Below, in pieces: positions 1 through 8,361 of a DNA stretch of 14,271 nt (the first letter of the stretch is position 1; every line of letters starts with the position of its first letter). Source of the stretch: Goniomonas avonlea (taxonomy: Eukaryota > Cryptophyceae > Goniomonadida > Goniomonadaceae); the NCBI GenBank assembly GCA_003573635.1, contig QUTJ01031655.1:1-14271 (forward strand), in the 5' to 3' direction. A program made the translations under genes and the position numbers. The notes beneath the pieces are model-generated. The model saw nothing but the letters and a program-made list of their open reading frames with translations, was not told where the DNA came from and ran no database searches.

Positions 1-132
1 GACCCTTCTCTGAGTGTGTACAGGTGCTCTGACCCATTGTCGGGGTTTTGACTTGTGAGCTTGCGCGTGCGTTGGTGTCGTCCTGAGTTGGGCGCATGAT
101 TTTTTAGGTCCAGGCCCGTGCGCGTGTGTTGC

Positions 133-230
133 AGAGACACTGAGAGAGCCACTGGGAGAGACACTGGGAATGGCTCTGGGAGAATCCCTGGGAGAGACAC
201 TGGGAGAGACACTGGGAGAGACACTGGGGA
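133..230. repeat. Minisatellite, 12-bp unit ACTGGGAGAGAC
   Basis: About eight imperfect copies of a 12-bp unit run in tandem. The most regular part is 189-227, where three to four consecutive units are nearly identical. The unit length is a multiple of three, so open frames cross it on the plus strand. I take this as a repeat effect, not coding evidence. Confidence 0.85.
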
Positions 231-499
231 TGCTCTGGGTGGTCTCAGTGCGTCGGTACCCCTGGACACTTGGTTGGTTGCCCGCAGGTGTGAGTGTGGG
301 GGCCTCTGGGTGTGTGGTGTCCCTCTGGGTGCGAGTGTCGATCGGCACCCCCCCACACACCCGCGCACAACAGGCATCTCTGGGAGCTACCTCAGCGACC
401 CGTAACGACCCGCGCCCGACCGATGTCAATACGGCTCTCCACGATCTCCCGACACAGCCTCGCGTCGAGGTTCGTTCCCTTGGTTGTGCCATTTCGGTC

Positions 500-531
500 C
501 CAGTGTGTCACAGTGTGTCCCAGTGTGTCCG
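500..531. repeat. Short tandem repeat, 10-bp unit CAGTGTGTCC
   Basis: Three consecutive copies of a 10-bp unit; the middle one differs by a single base. Confidence 0.7.
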
Positions 532-1103
532 TGGTGGAGCTTGTCTGAGTCGCCTCCCGTCGTCCCTCTCTGCCTTCCCTCTCTCAGTCCCCTGCTCACA
601 GTCTTTCCCTTCTCTCCCTTGTCCTGCGCCCGTCCTCTCTCCCACGGCAGCACATTCAGAGCATCACCAGCTTGCCCCGCATCCCTGCATCGTGTGATCT
701 GCATCGTGTGATCCAAGGCGCATAGCTTCTGTCCTCCTCTGCTGCCCCCCCCCTCCCTCCCCGATATAGATCAGAGCAAGCAAAACCCACACGGTTGCTC
801 TGACATACTGCGATCAACAGGGTTTGACGCAACGGCTGGTGTCTTCCAACGCCACCACCGGCTGGCTCACAGGCCTCATTTTCCCTTTGGGGGGGGCAGG
901 TGGAAGCGGCGCTTGTGGTGGCGCAACTGCCTCGGGAGCCGTGTCTATGTCGTCTCTGCCGCCTTTGTTCCCAGGCCACCAAAGCGGGTCCTTTCGACAA
1001 TGTAGGCGCGACGGCGTCGTCACTCCCCTGCCGGTGACTCTCACGACACGACCTTGGATGTTCACTGCCATTGACCGTTGCGGCATGGCCACCTTGCCCT
1101 CGT

Positions 1104-1200
1104 TCCACCTTGTACCTGGTCCACCTTGTTCACCTTGTTGTCCACCTTGGCCTCCATGTCCACCATGTTGTCCACGTGTCCACCTTGTTGTCCACTGTGT
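1104..1200. repeat. Minisatellite of GTCCACCTTGTT-type units
   Basis: About eight imperfect units of roughly 12 bp (CACCTTGTT, GTCCACCATGTT, GTCCACCTTGTT and similar). Read on the minus strand, it encodes Gly/Gln/Glu-rich or Val-Asp-Asn-rich strings according to frame. All frames stay open through it, so the long minus-strand ORF over this area is not evidence for a gene. Confidence 0.8.
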
Positions 1201-1340
1201 ATTCCCAGTCCAGTTGCTTTTGTCTTGACAGAGCTCGCTGCGGTTTCTGTCACTTAGTGCCGAAGATCGGTCCTGTGTGGACGAGAGTGTGGAAGCACCG
1301 ATTGCCAACAACAGCCAGAGAAACGAAGTGAAAAAGGGCG

Positions 1341-1627
1341 ATGGCGTACAGGGAGCACCGCACTGATCACGAAGGGCACAGGACAGGGAGCCAACATCAC
1401 ACCGATCACGGTGCTGGTTGCTCACTTGTCGAGCAGCTGGTGCACGGGCACCCACCGCTGGACGAGCTTGTGCAGTTGCTCTTCCTGCCCGAGGTGCACC
1501 CTGCTCTGGCAGAGCACTCGCTGCAAGACGTGTACGCACGGTTGCTGGGTATGCAGATTGGACACATGACGCCAGAGCACAAGCTGCTTGGTGCCGTCCC
1601 TGACGCGCTCCTCGGTCTGCCCTTGAG
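1341..1627 (+). CDS. Candidate exon, leucine-rich helical segment, function unknown
   Basis: The frame opens with ATG at 1341 in the context GCGATGG. After a polar N-terminal stretch of about 28 residues it encodes an amphipathic leucine-rich segment (LVEQLVHGHPPLDELVQLLF, then repeated Leu/Ala/His blocks up to PDALLGLPL). Downstream of a GT at 1628 (context TTGAG/GTACC) the same frame turns into a low-complexity Cys/Val/Pro repeat, so I place the exon end at 1627, leaving two bases of a split codon. The ATG could be an internal methionine with the true exon start upstream. It is on the same strand as the CCDC142-like exons further right and could be a 5' exon of that gene. No domain is recognised. 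Confidence 0.5.
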
Positions 1628-2330
1628 GTACCACGCGTTTGCGTGCTCCTGCGTGCCTGTGCCTGCGACTGTGTGCGCGTGTGTGCCTGTCCCTGCGTCC
1701 GTGTCTGCGGCTCCTTCTCCGACTCGAGTTTGTATTGTTAGTATTGAGTAACATCGTCGTCGCAATGTGAGATGCTCGCCCTCTGGGCGCGGGTGTATGG
1801 GTGTGCGAGTGTGGTCGCGACGACATGATTCACAGACGTATGCTGTCCCTGGCCAGCTCGTTGGCGCTCGTGATGTGCGCTGTTTGTGGCCAGAGCGTTG
1901 GCTTGTGTGCGCACGTGCCGGTTGCTCCACCTGCTCTCAACTCGCTGCCGTCACTTCCTCGCGATGATCGTCGCGTGTATTGTGTAGCGGTGCTGGAGCA
2001 AGATGCTGACTCACTGCATCATTTCTCGTTAGTCATTTATTCAGCATTGTATCACACATCAGTGTCATCTATGGTACATTCATGCCATTTCCAACCATCA
2101 ATCATATTTGACACCTGCCCCAGTGCGGTCCCACATCCGCAGCGTGCGCTGGCAGCTGTAACCGTCGCCTGTCCTGCCTTCAGCGTTGTCCGCCGAGAAG
2201 CAACAGTAGCAAACTCGGAGTTTCTCGGTGTGACCCCCCACAAGTATGATTTTTGTTCTCGTAGTTCTCTCATTGTTGTTACTCTCAGCTGCGGATTCTC
2301 AGGATCTGACCCGACCCGGCAGCCTCGCAG
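1628..2330. other. Probable intron or intergenic stretch
   Basis: From 1640 to 1720 there is a GTGCCTGTGCCTGCG-type low-complexity run. The remainder is mixed sequence with open frames on both strands but no recognisable protein. A CT-rich tract with CAG at 2290-2302 could be a splice acceptor, but the frame needed to follow it meets a TGA immediately. Confidence 0.4.
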
Positions 2331-2453
2331 CAAATGTGCTTGCTGCTCCAGGCCATGGCCACTGCAACCTTCCCTGGGGGGGAGGCATCAGCGCAGGGTG
2401 GGGTCGGACCTGACGGCGTCCACCGTGGGCCGGCTGCCGAGAGCTTGCTGGCC
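2331..2453 (+). CDS. Candidate small exon ending at a GTGAGT donor
   Basis: The right edge is a good donor, CTGGCC/GTGAGT at 2454. The frame (QMCLLLQAMATATF, then a Gly/Ala-rich part ending ESLLA) ends there in phase 0. The left edge is uncertain: CAG at 2328-2330 would give a phase-0 start at 2331, and CAG at 2320-2322 is also possible. The frame has a TGA at 2306, so the exon cannot start before that. No domain is seen. The neighbouring candidate exon at 2682 also starts in phase 0, which supports joining the two. Confidence 0.35.
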
Positions 2454-2681
2454 GTGAGTTGCTTTGCTTGTGTGGGTGTGTGCTGCTGCAACTGCAGCAA
2501 CATTATTGGTCTCTTGACTCAGTGTGACATGTCCCTCGGGATGTCTGTGTGCGCCGTGTGCGCCGTGTGTGCCTGCACATCTGCACATGTCTCGACCGAC
2601 CAACTCTGCCCCTCCCATTGCACATTATTATTATCTAGCAATTGTTACGGGTTAGGCCGGCAGCGTGACGTCACATGTCAG

Positions 2682-2815
2682 TCGGCATCGATGTCTCACA
2701 CGTTGGAGCAGATGGCTGTTGCGGCGGGCCGCGGCATCACTGCTGCAACTTGCGGGTGTGATGTTGACATCCTTGTCAGCCGCGTCGTCGTGGCAGCTGC
2801 TCTCGCTCTCAACTG
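2682..2815 (+). CDS. Candidate exon, hydrophobic helical segment
   Basis: CAG at 2679-2681 is a possible acceptor and leads directly in phase 0 into a frame reading SASMSHTLEQMAVAAGRG, then a Cys/Asp/Val stretch ending VVVAAALALN. A GTGGGT at 2816 is the likely donor, leaving two bases of a split codon. Past that point the same frame becomes the Arg/Glu repeat of the adjacent minisatellite. The phase-0 join from the exon ending at 2453 is consistent. No family is recognised. Confidence 0.4.
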
Positions 2816-2847
2816 GTGGGTCACTCACGCACACGCGATGGCCCCGA

Positions 2848-2945
2848 GAGGAAGAGAGATGGAAGAGAGGGACAGAAGGGAAGAGAGGGACAGAGTGGAA
2901 GAGAGGGACAGAGAGGGAAGGGAGGGACATGACTGGGACAGAGAG
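2848..2945. repeat. Purine minisatellite, GAAGAGAGGGACAG units (left arm of an inverted pair)
   Basis: Five or six imperfect copies of a 12-16 bp AG-rich unit, AGAGAGGGACAG. It lies in a presumed intron. Its exact complement pattern recurs at 3056-3160. Confidence 0.85.
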
Positions 2946-3055
2946 CAGTCTAGCATAGCCAGTTATGGCAGGGTCGGATTGGACTCTCAAGCTGATTCAA
3001 TACGGTGTGCTGAGGAGTTGAATTGGACACGATGATCAACTGGAGATCCGCTCAC

Positions 3056-3160
3056 CTCTGTCCCTCTCTGTCCCTCTCTGCCCCTTGCTGTCCCTCTCTT
3101 TCCTGTCCCTCTCTGTTTCTCTGTCCCTCCTGTCCCTCTCGTTCCCTCCCTTCTCCTCTC
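3056..3160. repeat. Pyrimidine minisatellite, CTGTCCCTCTCT units (right arm of an inverted pair)
   Basis: Seven or eight imperfect copies of CTGTCCCTCTCT, the reverse complement of the unit at 2848-2945. About 110 bp separates the arms, so transcripts could fold into a long imperfect hairpin. The tract also lies just before a candidate splice acceptor at 3172, where it could serve as the polypyrimidine tract. Confidence 0.85.
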
Positions 3161-3172
3161 GGGAGACCTTAG

Positions 3173-3298
3173 GGCCAGCAGCTCCACGACTGCTGTATGC
3201 AGTATCACTGTTTCTGGTCGCTGTTGCAACTGCTGTACACACCAACCCAAGTCTGCTGGAAACTTGTCAACGAGCTGGCATGATTGACTTCATTCCAG
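3173..3298 (+). CDS. Candidate exon, hydrophobic helical segment
   Basis: A CT-rich tract followed by CTTAG at 3168-3172 makes a good acceptor. The frame then reads PAAPRLLYAVSLFLVAVATA followed by VHTNPSLLETCQRAGMIDF, which looks like genuine helical protein. The end is uncertain. A donor at 3299 (CCAG/GTGGAC) leaves phase 1, whereas a GTACAC at 3235 would leave phase 0, which is what the next candidate exon needs. The hydrophobic stretch resembles a membrane segment only weakly and may be a buried helix. No family is recognised. Confidence 0.45.
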
Positions 3299-3347
3299 GT
3301 GGACCATGCAGGTCCCACTGTACCCACAAAAGCGAACCCTGCTGCAG

Positions 3348-3474
3348 CTGTGCGTGATCCACTCTGACCTCGCCCTGGTACACACCGCCCTGTCCCGCCT
3401 CAAGGACACAGCGCAGCATGTTCTGGACACCACTGCAGACCCAACACCCGCCAGTGCGTCTGTGTGTTGTATCG
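3348..3474 (+). CDS. Candidate exon, helical segment
   Basis: CTGCTGCAG ending at 3347 is a plausible acceptor, giving a phase-0 start. The frame reads LCVIHSDLALVHTALSRLKD, then TAQHVLDTTADPTPAS. Two ends are possible: GT at 3466 (phase 0) or ATCG/GTTTCT at 3475 (phase 1). The phase-1 end would join in frame to an acceptor at 9198 in the next well-supported plus-strand exon, or to the exon at 10712. The phase mismatch with the preceding candidate exon is unresolved. It may reflect a wrong donor choice, a missed exon or an assembly error. Confidence 0.45.
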
Positions 3475-3594
3475 GTTTCTCTGATTGGGGCCCAGTCACT
3501 CGAGAGGAATGAGGGCAGGATTCACACTTATCCAAGGAGCGGAGATATCACCTAGAGTGTCATCTCGGGAGCGTGGGCTTTGGTATGAGCTGCA

Positions 3595-3712
3595 GTATGA
3601 GTTTGAGTTATCTCTCTATCCAATATTTCTATCCGAGGCAGCGGTATGAGTGTGAGTTATCACTCTATCTCATATTTCTGAGGCAGCAAAAGCATTTTCT
3701 GAGGCAGCAAAA
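3595..3712. repeat. Imperfect tandem duplication, 49-bp unit
   Basis: A block starting GTATGAGT and ending GAGGCAGC occurs at 3595-3642 and again at 3644-3687 with a few substitutions and a small deletion. A third partial copy (GAGGCAGCAAAA) lies at 3701-3712. It lies immediately upstream of the broken zinc-finger reading frame. Confidence 0.8.
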
Positions 3713-3729
3713 ACGACCATTTCTCAAGC

Positions 3730-4309
3730 ATGCTGCCTTCAGATCCTGCACCATCTGACCCTCTCACTGACTTTTTGTCTGTTGTTGGCTTTTGCTATGC
3801 TGACAATGTCTTCAGCCGTAATGTTAAGATGTTTTAGGAATTACATGAGGGCGGTGGAAAAAGGACAGCCACTTGTATCGGCTTTGACCCGGATTCGGGT
3901 AAAACATGCAAAAAAAGCTCAGAAGAAAGAGTTCTTTTTGCAAAGATCACGGTTTTTTGCCAAGAGAATTGGGGTCTCAGTGGCAACACGAGGTGGCGGT
4001 TATGCCCAGAATGCAGGATCGCAAGGTGAGATCGCAAGGCACCCTGACGACCCTTATTTTGCGCAGGGGCCAGATCCGGCCCACTTTGGACCAGTCTGTC
4101 ACTCCAATCAATTCCTGGAGCAGTCCAACCCACCGATCACGCCAGAAGACGTCATCGATTTTGGATGTGATTTTGGATGCGGGCGTTGGTACCACCACTC
4201 TTGTATCCCGATTGGGACTTGGGTGCACCAAGTCGGTTTTCTGACGTGCACCGTTTGCGCAGCGGCGTCGTGGGGCTCCTATGACTTCCTGGAAAGGCAA
4301 CCACCTTGA
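3730..4309 (+). pseudogene. Broken zinc-finger / PHD-like protein
   Basis: Two frames look coding but do not join. The first runs from ATG 3730 (MLPSDPAPSDPLTDFLSVVG) through an in-frame TAG at 3835. It continues into a cysteine-rich part: TATCIGFDPDSGKTCKK, later VFCQENW and RWRLCPEC. It ends at an excellent donor, GCAAG/GTGAGA, at 4026. A CT-rich acceptor TTTTGCGCAG at 4057-4066 would close a 41-bp intron. Beyond it, in the frame one base away from the expected one, lies a PHD second half: CDFGC, GRWYH, HSC, then after 14 residues CTVC. The C-x3-C-x4-H-x2-C-x14-C-x2-C spacing fits the last six ligands of a C4HC3 PHD finger; the first pair is poor (C, then N where C is expected). PHD fingers bind histone tails and also occur in transposon proteins. 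The stop plus frame mismatch suggest a relic, though assembly error is possible. Confidence 0.6.
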
Positions 4310-5200
4310 CCGCTGGTCGTGGTCGGGGTGGCCACACTCTTCGGAACGTCTCTCCTTCTCTCCAGATGTCCCGAACTTGGTCAAGGCTATGTGACGATCC
4401 GAAATCGGCCACGAAAGTGGGCGAGTAGTCATGGAGCCTGAGGTCAACATGATAACGGAGATCCCAGAGGTCACCCGGCAGCTGGGGCAACACGGTCCCA
4501 AAACGCACAAAACGCACAGCAAGCCTGCTGTGAGCAAGAGTGCCGCCCAACTGGGGGCCAACTCCTGGGCGCTCAACGGGCGTGTGTCTGACGACTCACC
4601 CTGTCTGCCCCGTCCAGCCGGTCTTTTGGGACAGAACTTTGCCTGTGCCGACTCGCTTGGCGAGCAGCACCAGACCTGAGGAGGGCAACTTGATTCAATG
4701 AATGGCGATGGCTGTGCGTGTCACGCCGTTTGCCCTAGTGCTCGATGATGCCGCCCCCCCCGCTTCTCGATCTGCCCACACTGTGTGATCTTCTTTCGGA
4801 AGTCGAAGCTTGCAGGCAGCCAGATCGACCTGATCATGCTTAAGCAGCACCCCAATCAGGTGCATCCCTCTTGGTCACAAGGGGTGCCACCCATGACACT
4901 GTGTCAGGTGAAGACAGCAGTAGTTGACGAGTTTGTCGCACAGCATTGTCGCACACAAGGGTCACCAGCAGTTGCGCTGGCGCGAGTGGCGAGTGTGAGG
5001 TGCATCCACAGCTGTTAGGGAGAATATTCGAGACGGCCGGCCCTACCACTTCCAATGCGAGGTCAAGCCTGTGCTGTCAGATTGCCAGCATACTGGTTCT
5101 CGAAGACATGACGCTAGGTGTTCGTTTGTGCTTCTGCCCAATGTACGGCTCGGGTGGGCGCTCTGGACGTCTCAGTCATTGAGCAACATTTGAGCCAGTT
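4310..5200. other. Region without a supported gene
   Basis: Open frames occur on both strands, for example plus 4431-4679 and minus 4550-4320, each with mixed amino-acid composition. None carries a recognisable motif or a clear exon structure. The stretch just before 5200 should contain the 5' end of the transposon whose transposase relic follows, but I could not identify a terminal inverted repeat by eye. Confidence 0.4.
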
Positions 5201-5207
5201 GCTCCTC

Positions 5208-6168
5208 AGGTGAAGAGTTTGATAACTCACAAGTATTGTGAAGAAGGTAGGAGCACTCGCAACCTCACAAGCCAGTTCAAAGTCTCCAAGAGCTTTGTTG
5301 CGAAAGCTGTTTGGGCAGTGGATGAGCTGAATGAAGCCCTGCCACAGGAAAATCGACGTAGACCCTGCGTTCTTGACAACTTTCTTGGCGACCTGCTGAG
5401 GACGAATGTTGCGGTGGTCTCAGGCCGCACTCTGCCCTAACTCCGAGCCCACATCTCCAGCTGTTATGGTAGCTCGGCTTGCAATGCACATTAACGAAAA
5501 CTGAAAAGTCCACAGGGATCCAGCGTGATGCATCAATGATCTCTCGATGGATGAGCAACTTACAGCTACCTCTATACGAATTGAAGCATATTGCTGGTGA
5601 AAAAAAATCACTGCCAATCTTGATGCGACAGAGACATACTGGGACACCATTGCCAAAAAAGAAGCCACACCAATAGAAGTTTTTCGATGAGGTAAGCTTC
5701 TGCAAACAACACCAGCACCCAAGAAAGGGTCGTGCACCACCTGGGGTGGTGCCCACAGAAATTGCTCTGCACACAGGTCTCAAGGACAGGTATGCAGGCC
5801 TTGTGCTGTGTGGATTCAGGAGCCGCTGCTCCCTGTTGTGTTTGATGTTGTGGAGGGTGGTGTGTGTGGCGACAATTTTCTTGCTTTCTTATGCAACACA
5901 GGACTGCAATATCTAGAGCTGGGTGATTTGTTAATCATGCATACACCCGCATGGCTAACTGCCACATTTCTCGCATGCGGACTTGGTGCAAACAGACAGG
6001 GGCAGAGTTGGTATTTCTGCCAGCTTACAGTCCGGAACTCAATCTTATTAAGTCAGTGGTGAAGTTGTCAACTAGTGATATGCCACTTTTGCCAGGAGTT
6101 GCGCATGCGTTCTCACAGGTGAAACTCGAGGACTCTATGGGTACTACAAAGGCCATTCTGAGGTGATC
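5208..6168 (+). pseudogene. IS630/Tc1-like (DDE_3) transposase relic
   Basis: The reading frame is spread over several shifted frames but keeps the family order. An N-terminal helix-turn-helix lies at 5210-5330 (YCEEGRSTRNLTSQFKVSKS, then FVAKAV), followed by a linker with RRRPCVLDNFLGDLL. The first catalytic block YWDTIAKKEATPIEVF leads to DE near 5684-5690. Next come a GRAPPG turn and LKDRYAGLVLCG, the second block GDLLIM at about 5919-5939, and WCKQTGAELVFLPAYSPELN with LIK at 5977-6052. The tail ends GYYKGHSEVI near 6162. In this family the second Asp follows IM/VM and the Glu follows LNxI. Here the codons read His (5940-5942) and Lys (6050-6052), so two of three catalytic residues are gone. 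With at least four frame changes this copy is dead. A functional copy would cut and paste DNA at TA targets. Confidence 0.85.
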
Positions 6169-6566
6169 ACAATTAACCAAAATTTCTCTGGAGAATCACT
6201 TTAAACTCTGTGTCTAATCATGTGCAGGGCTCAGGTGTTGTTGTGTTCTGCTGTTGCCAGTCGTCCTCATAGTTGCCAAATGTTGTCTTTGTGGACTCCC
6301 ATGATTGTGAATGCACAGTGTGGAATAGTCCTCCCAGGGTGTTTTCTGTCTGACATCATGGAGTCTTGGTCAGACTCTCCATATTCCAAATACAAGTTTA
6401 GACCTAGTTCCAACAGTAACAGTTTGCATAGTGGACCTTTGGCACCCAGACATGATTTGAATAAACTATGGTAGTGATTGTTTTGTTTGAATGATGTGTC
6501 AAGGCTGGCCAAATCAGACTGAGCCAAGGGCAAATGTATATTTTTAAATGCTGTGGCAGCCTGGAA
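6169..6566. other. Region without a supported gene
   Basis: AT-richer sequence between the transposase relic and the minus-strand coding block. It probably includes the 3' part of the transposon. Short open frames on both strands show no domain. No terminal inverted repeat was identified by eye. Confidence 0.4.
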
Positions 6567-6848
6567 TCACCCACCCAAGTCCACATTGATGAGAGAGAGC
6601 AGCTGGCACCGGCGTGAATACATAGTTGACAATATCACTAGTACTGTCATTCTGCAGGTCCACCACGGAAGCCCTACACCTCCAGAGGTAGCTTCACGAC
6701 AAAATTTGGGCACAGGAAGGCCAACAACAAACACTGAGTCACCACACTCAGGGCAAAAGTTGCATGGCACACCACTCGCACTCACAGGCACAAGGACTGT
6801 TGGGGGAGTACTACCAGGCAGGCCAGTGCTGCTTGGGATCGGGGTTAA
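6567..6848 (-). CDS. Candidate exon with cysteine-rich NFCPECG motif
   Basis: On the minus strand a possible acceptor (TTTAAGCTCAG, ending at plus 6849) opens a frame starting LTPIPSSTGLPG. It continues TPPTVLVPVSASG, then VPCNFCPECGDSVF, VPKFCREA and LPWWTCR, with a stop at 6567. The CxxCxxC run plus two later cysteines suggests a small zinc-binding knuckle, but the spacing does not fit a named family that I can identify. It lies 21 bp beyond the stop of the neighbouring minus-strand exon. It may therefore be a downstream exon reached by alternative splicing, a separate gene, or part of a decayed element. The C-terminal third may be intron read-through. Confidence 0.35.
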   Translation of the reverse strand, partial: LTPIPSSTGLPGSTPPTVLVPVSASGVPCNFCPECGDSVFVVGLPVPKFCREATSGGVGLPWWTCRMTVLVILSTMYSRRCQLLSLINVDLGG

Positions 6849-6869
6849 CTGAGCTTAAACAAAGCTCGG

Positions 6870-7319
6870 TCACTGCTTCTCAGGAGTGACCCGCCTTTCG
6901 TGCAAGGCAGCGAGCAAGCACCTTCTTGGCTCGACATCTATCTGGCCCTGGCCAGTGATTCCCGAGTCGGACTCCATGCCGTCGGCTAACGGGGTGCCAG
7001 CAGCACGAGCCAGTGCAGCTGCAGCCGCTTGTGCAGAGGCTGATGCAGGGGCCACACTGGTATTGGCAGCTGGTTCAGATGCTCCCCCATGCACAAAGCC
7101 AGTACCCTGGAAGACTCGCGGGCGCTCTGGTGTAACAGGCCGGCTTGTGACGTAAGCGCCGCCATGGTGATCTTGCAGTGGGGTGACTGGCATGTCAGGC
7201 TGGGGATCGGCAGGAACTGGCTCATTGGCCAAACGTAGGCATGCCTCAACAAGCTGGCGAGGCTGGACCAGCAGGTACTCGGCCTTCAAGTCGATCTCAA
7301 AGTACTCCTTGGTTTCAAG
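6870..7319 (-). CDS. Terminal exon of an unrecognised minus-strand gene
   Basis: The exon reads LETKEYFEIDLKAEYLLVQP, then RQLVEACLRLANEP, a Pro-rich stretch, an Ala/Ser-rich stretch (SAQAAAAALARAAG), and stops after RRVTPEKQ at 6870. The left (5') edge fits an acceptor CAGCTGAG ending at plus 7320, which starts the exon in phase 0. That matches the phase-0 donor of the exon at 7866-7708. The acidic/helical start followed by a long low-complexity Pro/Ala tail resembles a disordered C-terminus. No domain is recognised. The intron upstream (7707-7320) contains an N at 7413 and a second possible exon ending at GTAAGG (7350). Confidence 0.55.
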   Translation of the reverse strand, partial: LETKEYFEIDLKAEYLLVQPRQLVEACLRLANEPVPADPQPDMPVTPLQDHHGGAYVTSRPVTPERPRVFQGTGFVHGGASEPAANTSVAPASASAQAAAAALARAAGTPLADGMESDSGITGQGQIDVEPRRCLLAALHERRVTPEKQ

Positions 7320-7707
7320 CTCAGCTGACCCAGGAGCGCTGCACCCTTACCTCGAGTCTTGGTCTCTTCATACTAATGATGGTATGTTCCGCCCTCATTG
7401 CAGGCCTGGAGANCAGCATGGGATGTGGCAGAGACTGTGCTACAGTGGCTACAAAAAACAGCCTGGGATGCTATCCATGCTAGTTGGCGTGATCCCTGTA
7501 AGAAAGAGACTGTCAGAGGTCTTAAATACACCATCTTCGAAAGCACTTCGGCACTTGCGTGATGTTCAATGGGAAAAGCCTGCCTCTCTTCTTGCGCAAC
7601 AAAAAGAGAGCATGTTTGCGCAAAAAGAGAGCATGTCTGTGGGAATAACTCCGCTGTTGAACAATGTCGATTCATTGGTAAAATCGCAAATTCATAACAG
7701 AACTCAC

Positions 7708-7866
7708 ATCGGGGTTCACAGACACAGCCTTTGCCTTCTGCATCTCTTCTTGAAGTGCAGCAGCCCCTGAACGGGCGCCACTGCTGGCATCCGCAATCAG
7801 AAGTGCTTGGCGCACATCCTCAGCTGCTTTTGCGGCGAGAATCTGTGACTCTGCAGCTTGAAAATC
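7708..7866 (-). CDS. Internal exon of the minus-strand gene, Ala/Gln/Glu helix
   Basis: This is the best-bounded exon in the window. Upstream is CATTCCTAACACTGTTGCAG, with a CTAAC branch-like motif 13 bases before the acceptor at plus 7867. Downstream is GAT/GTGAGT, with the GT at 7707. The length is 159 bp, 53 codons, phase 0 at both ends. The product (DFQAAESQILAAKAAEDVRQ, ALLIADASSGARSG, then AAALQEEMQKAKAVSVNPD) is strongly helical and probably coiled-coil-like. No family is recognised. It fits between the upstream exon at 8333-8149 and the terminal exon at 7319-6870. Confidence 0.65.
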
Positions 7867-8148
7867 CTGCAACAGTGTTAGGAATGAGCAGGCCTGTCAC
7901 AATGCATACTCTTTATCTGTAGCTGGTGATTTTGGAGCTGTGCACGTCTTCATGTGTGTGCATTACACCAACACATGTTTCTGTGTCTGCGTGCTCCTCA
8001 ATCCAGGTCGCGAAGAATATGTGCAACTGCCTCTGCAACACTTACAAGTTTTGCTGGGTGCAACTACTGCTGCTGCATGTCCACATTTCGCTTTTGGCTC
8101 AGGCACCTCAAGATCAGGCCCTTTGGGCTCTTCGTTCTCCTTGTTCAC

Positions 8149-8333
8149 CGTGTAGTGGAACGAGCATATCTTTGAGCTCGGTGTCACTTGTTTCCCAAGG
8201 CTCTGACACAATGTAGACCGCCCATGGCATGGCATCATAGTACTGTCCCTTTTTTTCGTACACTCTGCAGCACTGGTATGGGTACTCATGCCTTCCGAGA
8301 GCTTCTCTCGCACCTTGGGCGGCATTGTGCCCG
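8149..8333 (-). CDS. Upstream exon of the minus-strand gene
   Basis: A pyrimidine tract and acceptor (GAATTTTTTGCAG, ending at plus 8334) open a frame that reads GHNAAQGAREALGRHEYPYQ, then CCRVYEKKGQYYDAMPWAVY and IVSEPWETSDTELKDMLVPLH. It is rich in aromatic residues and looks like a folded domain that I do not recognise. A GT at 8148 (CACG/GTGAAC) is the likely donor in phase 1; without splicing a TGA follows about 10 codons later. Acceptors ending at 8054 or 8033 both continue in the correct phase into AEAVAHILRDLD, but that frame then hits TGA, while WIEEHADTETC continues one base out of frame. The gene may therefore carry a frameshift between 8020 and 7990. Confidence 0.5.
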
Positions 8334-8361
8334 CTGCAAAAAATTCAACTTGAAAATTTAG

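Larger units (their letters stand above)
1..1340. other. Region without a supported gene
   Basis: No convincing exon was found here. Open frames exist on both strands, but they follow simple repeats (GGGAGA, GTGTGTCC and CACCTTGTT units) and show no recognisable domain. The stretch at 1200-1340 just before the first candidate exon could hold a promoter or an upstream intron, but I see no TATA box or other site that can be named. Confidence 0.5.

Noticed and set aside
170-697. Plus-strand ORF of 175 codons
   Set aside because: Its first third is the 12-bp GGGAGAGACACT minisatellite and the remainder is Ser/Pro/Val low complexity with no splice or domain support.
814-1539. Minus-strand ORF of 241 codons with a Gly/Gln/Glu collagen-like stretch
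   Set aside because: The Gly-rich part comes only from the CACCTTGTT minisatellite, and the rest has no domain and overlaps a better plus-strand exon.
3299-3311. Possible 13-bp intron GTGGACCATGCAG to repair the frame between two candidate exons
   Set aside because: It is far below any plausible spliceosomal intron size and does not restore the frame.
8034-8046. Possible 13-bp intron GTAAGTGTTGCAG on the minus strand
   Set aside because: Too short to splice, and joining its flanks creates a stop codon. The GTAAGT and the CAG may each belong to longer introns.
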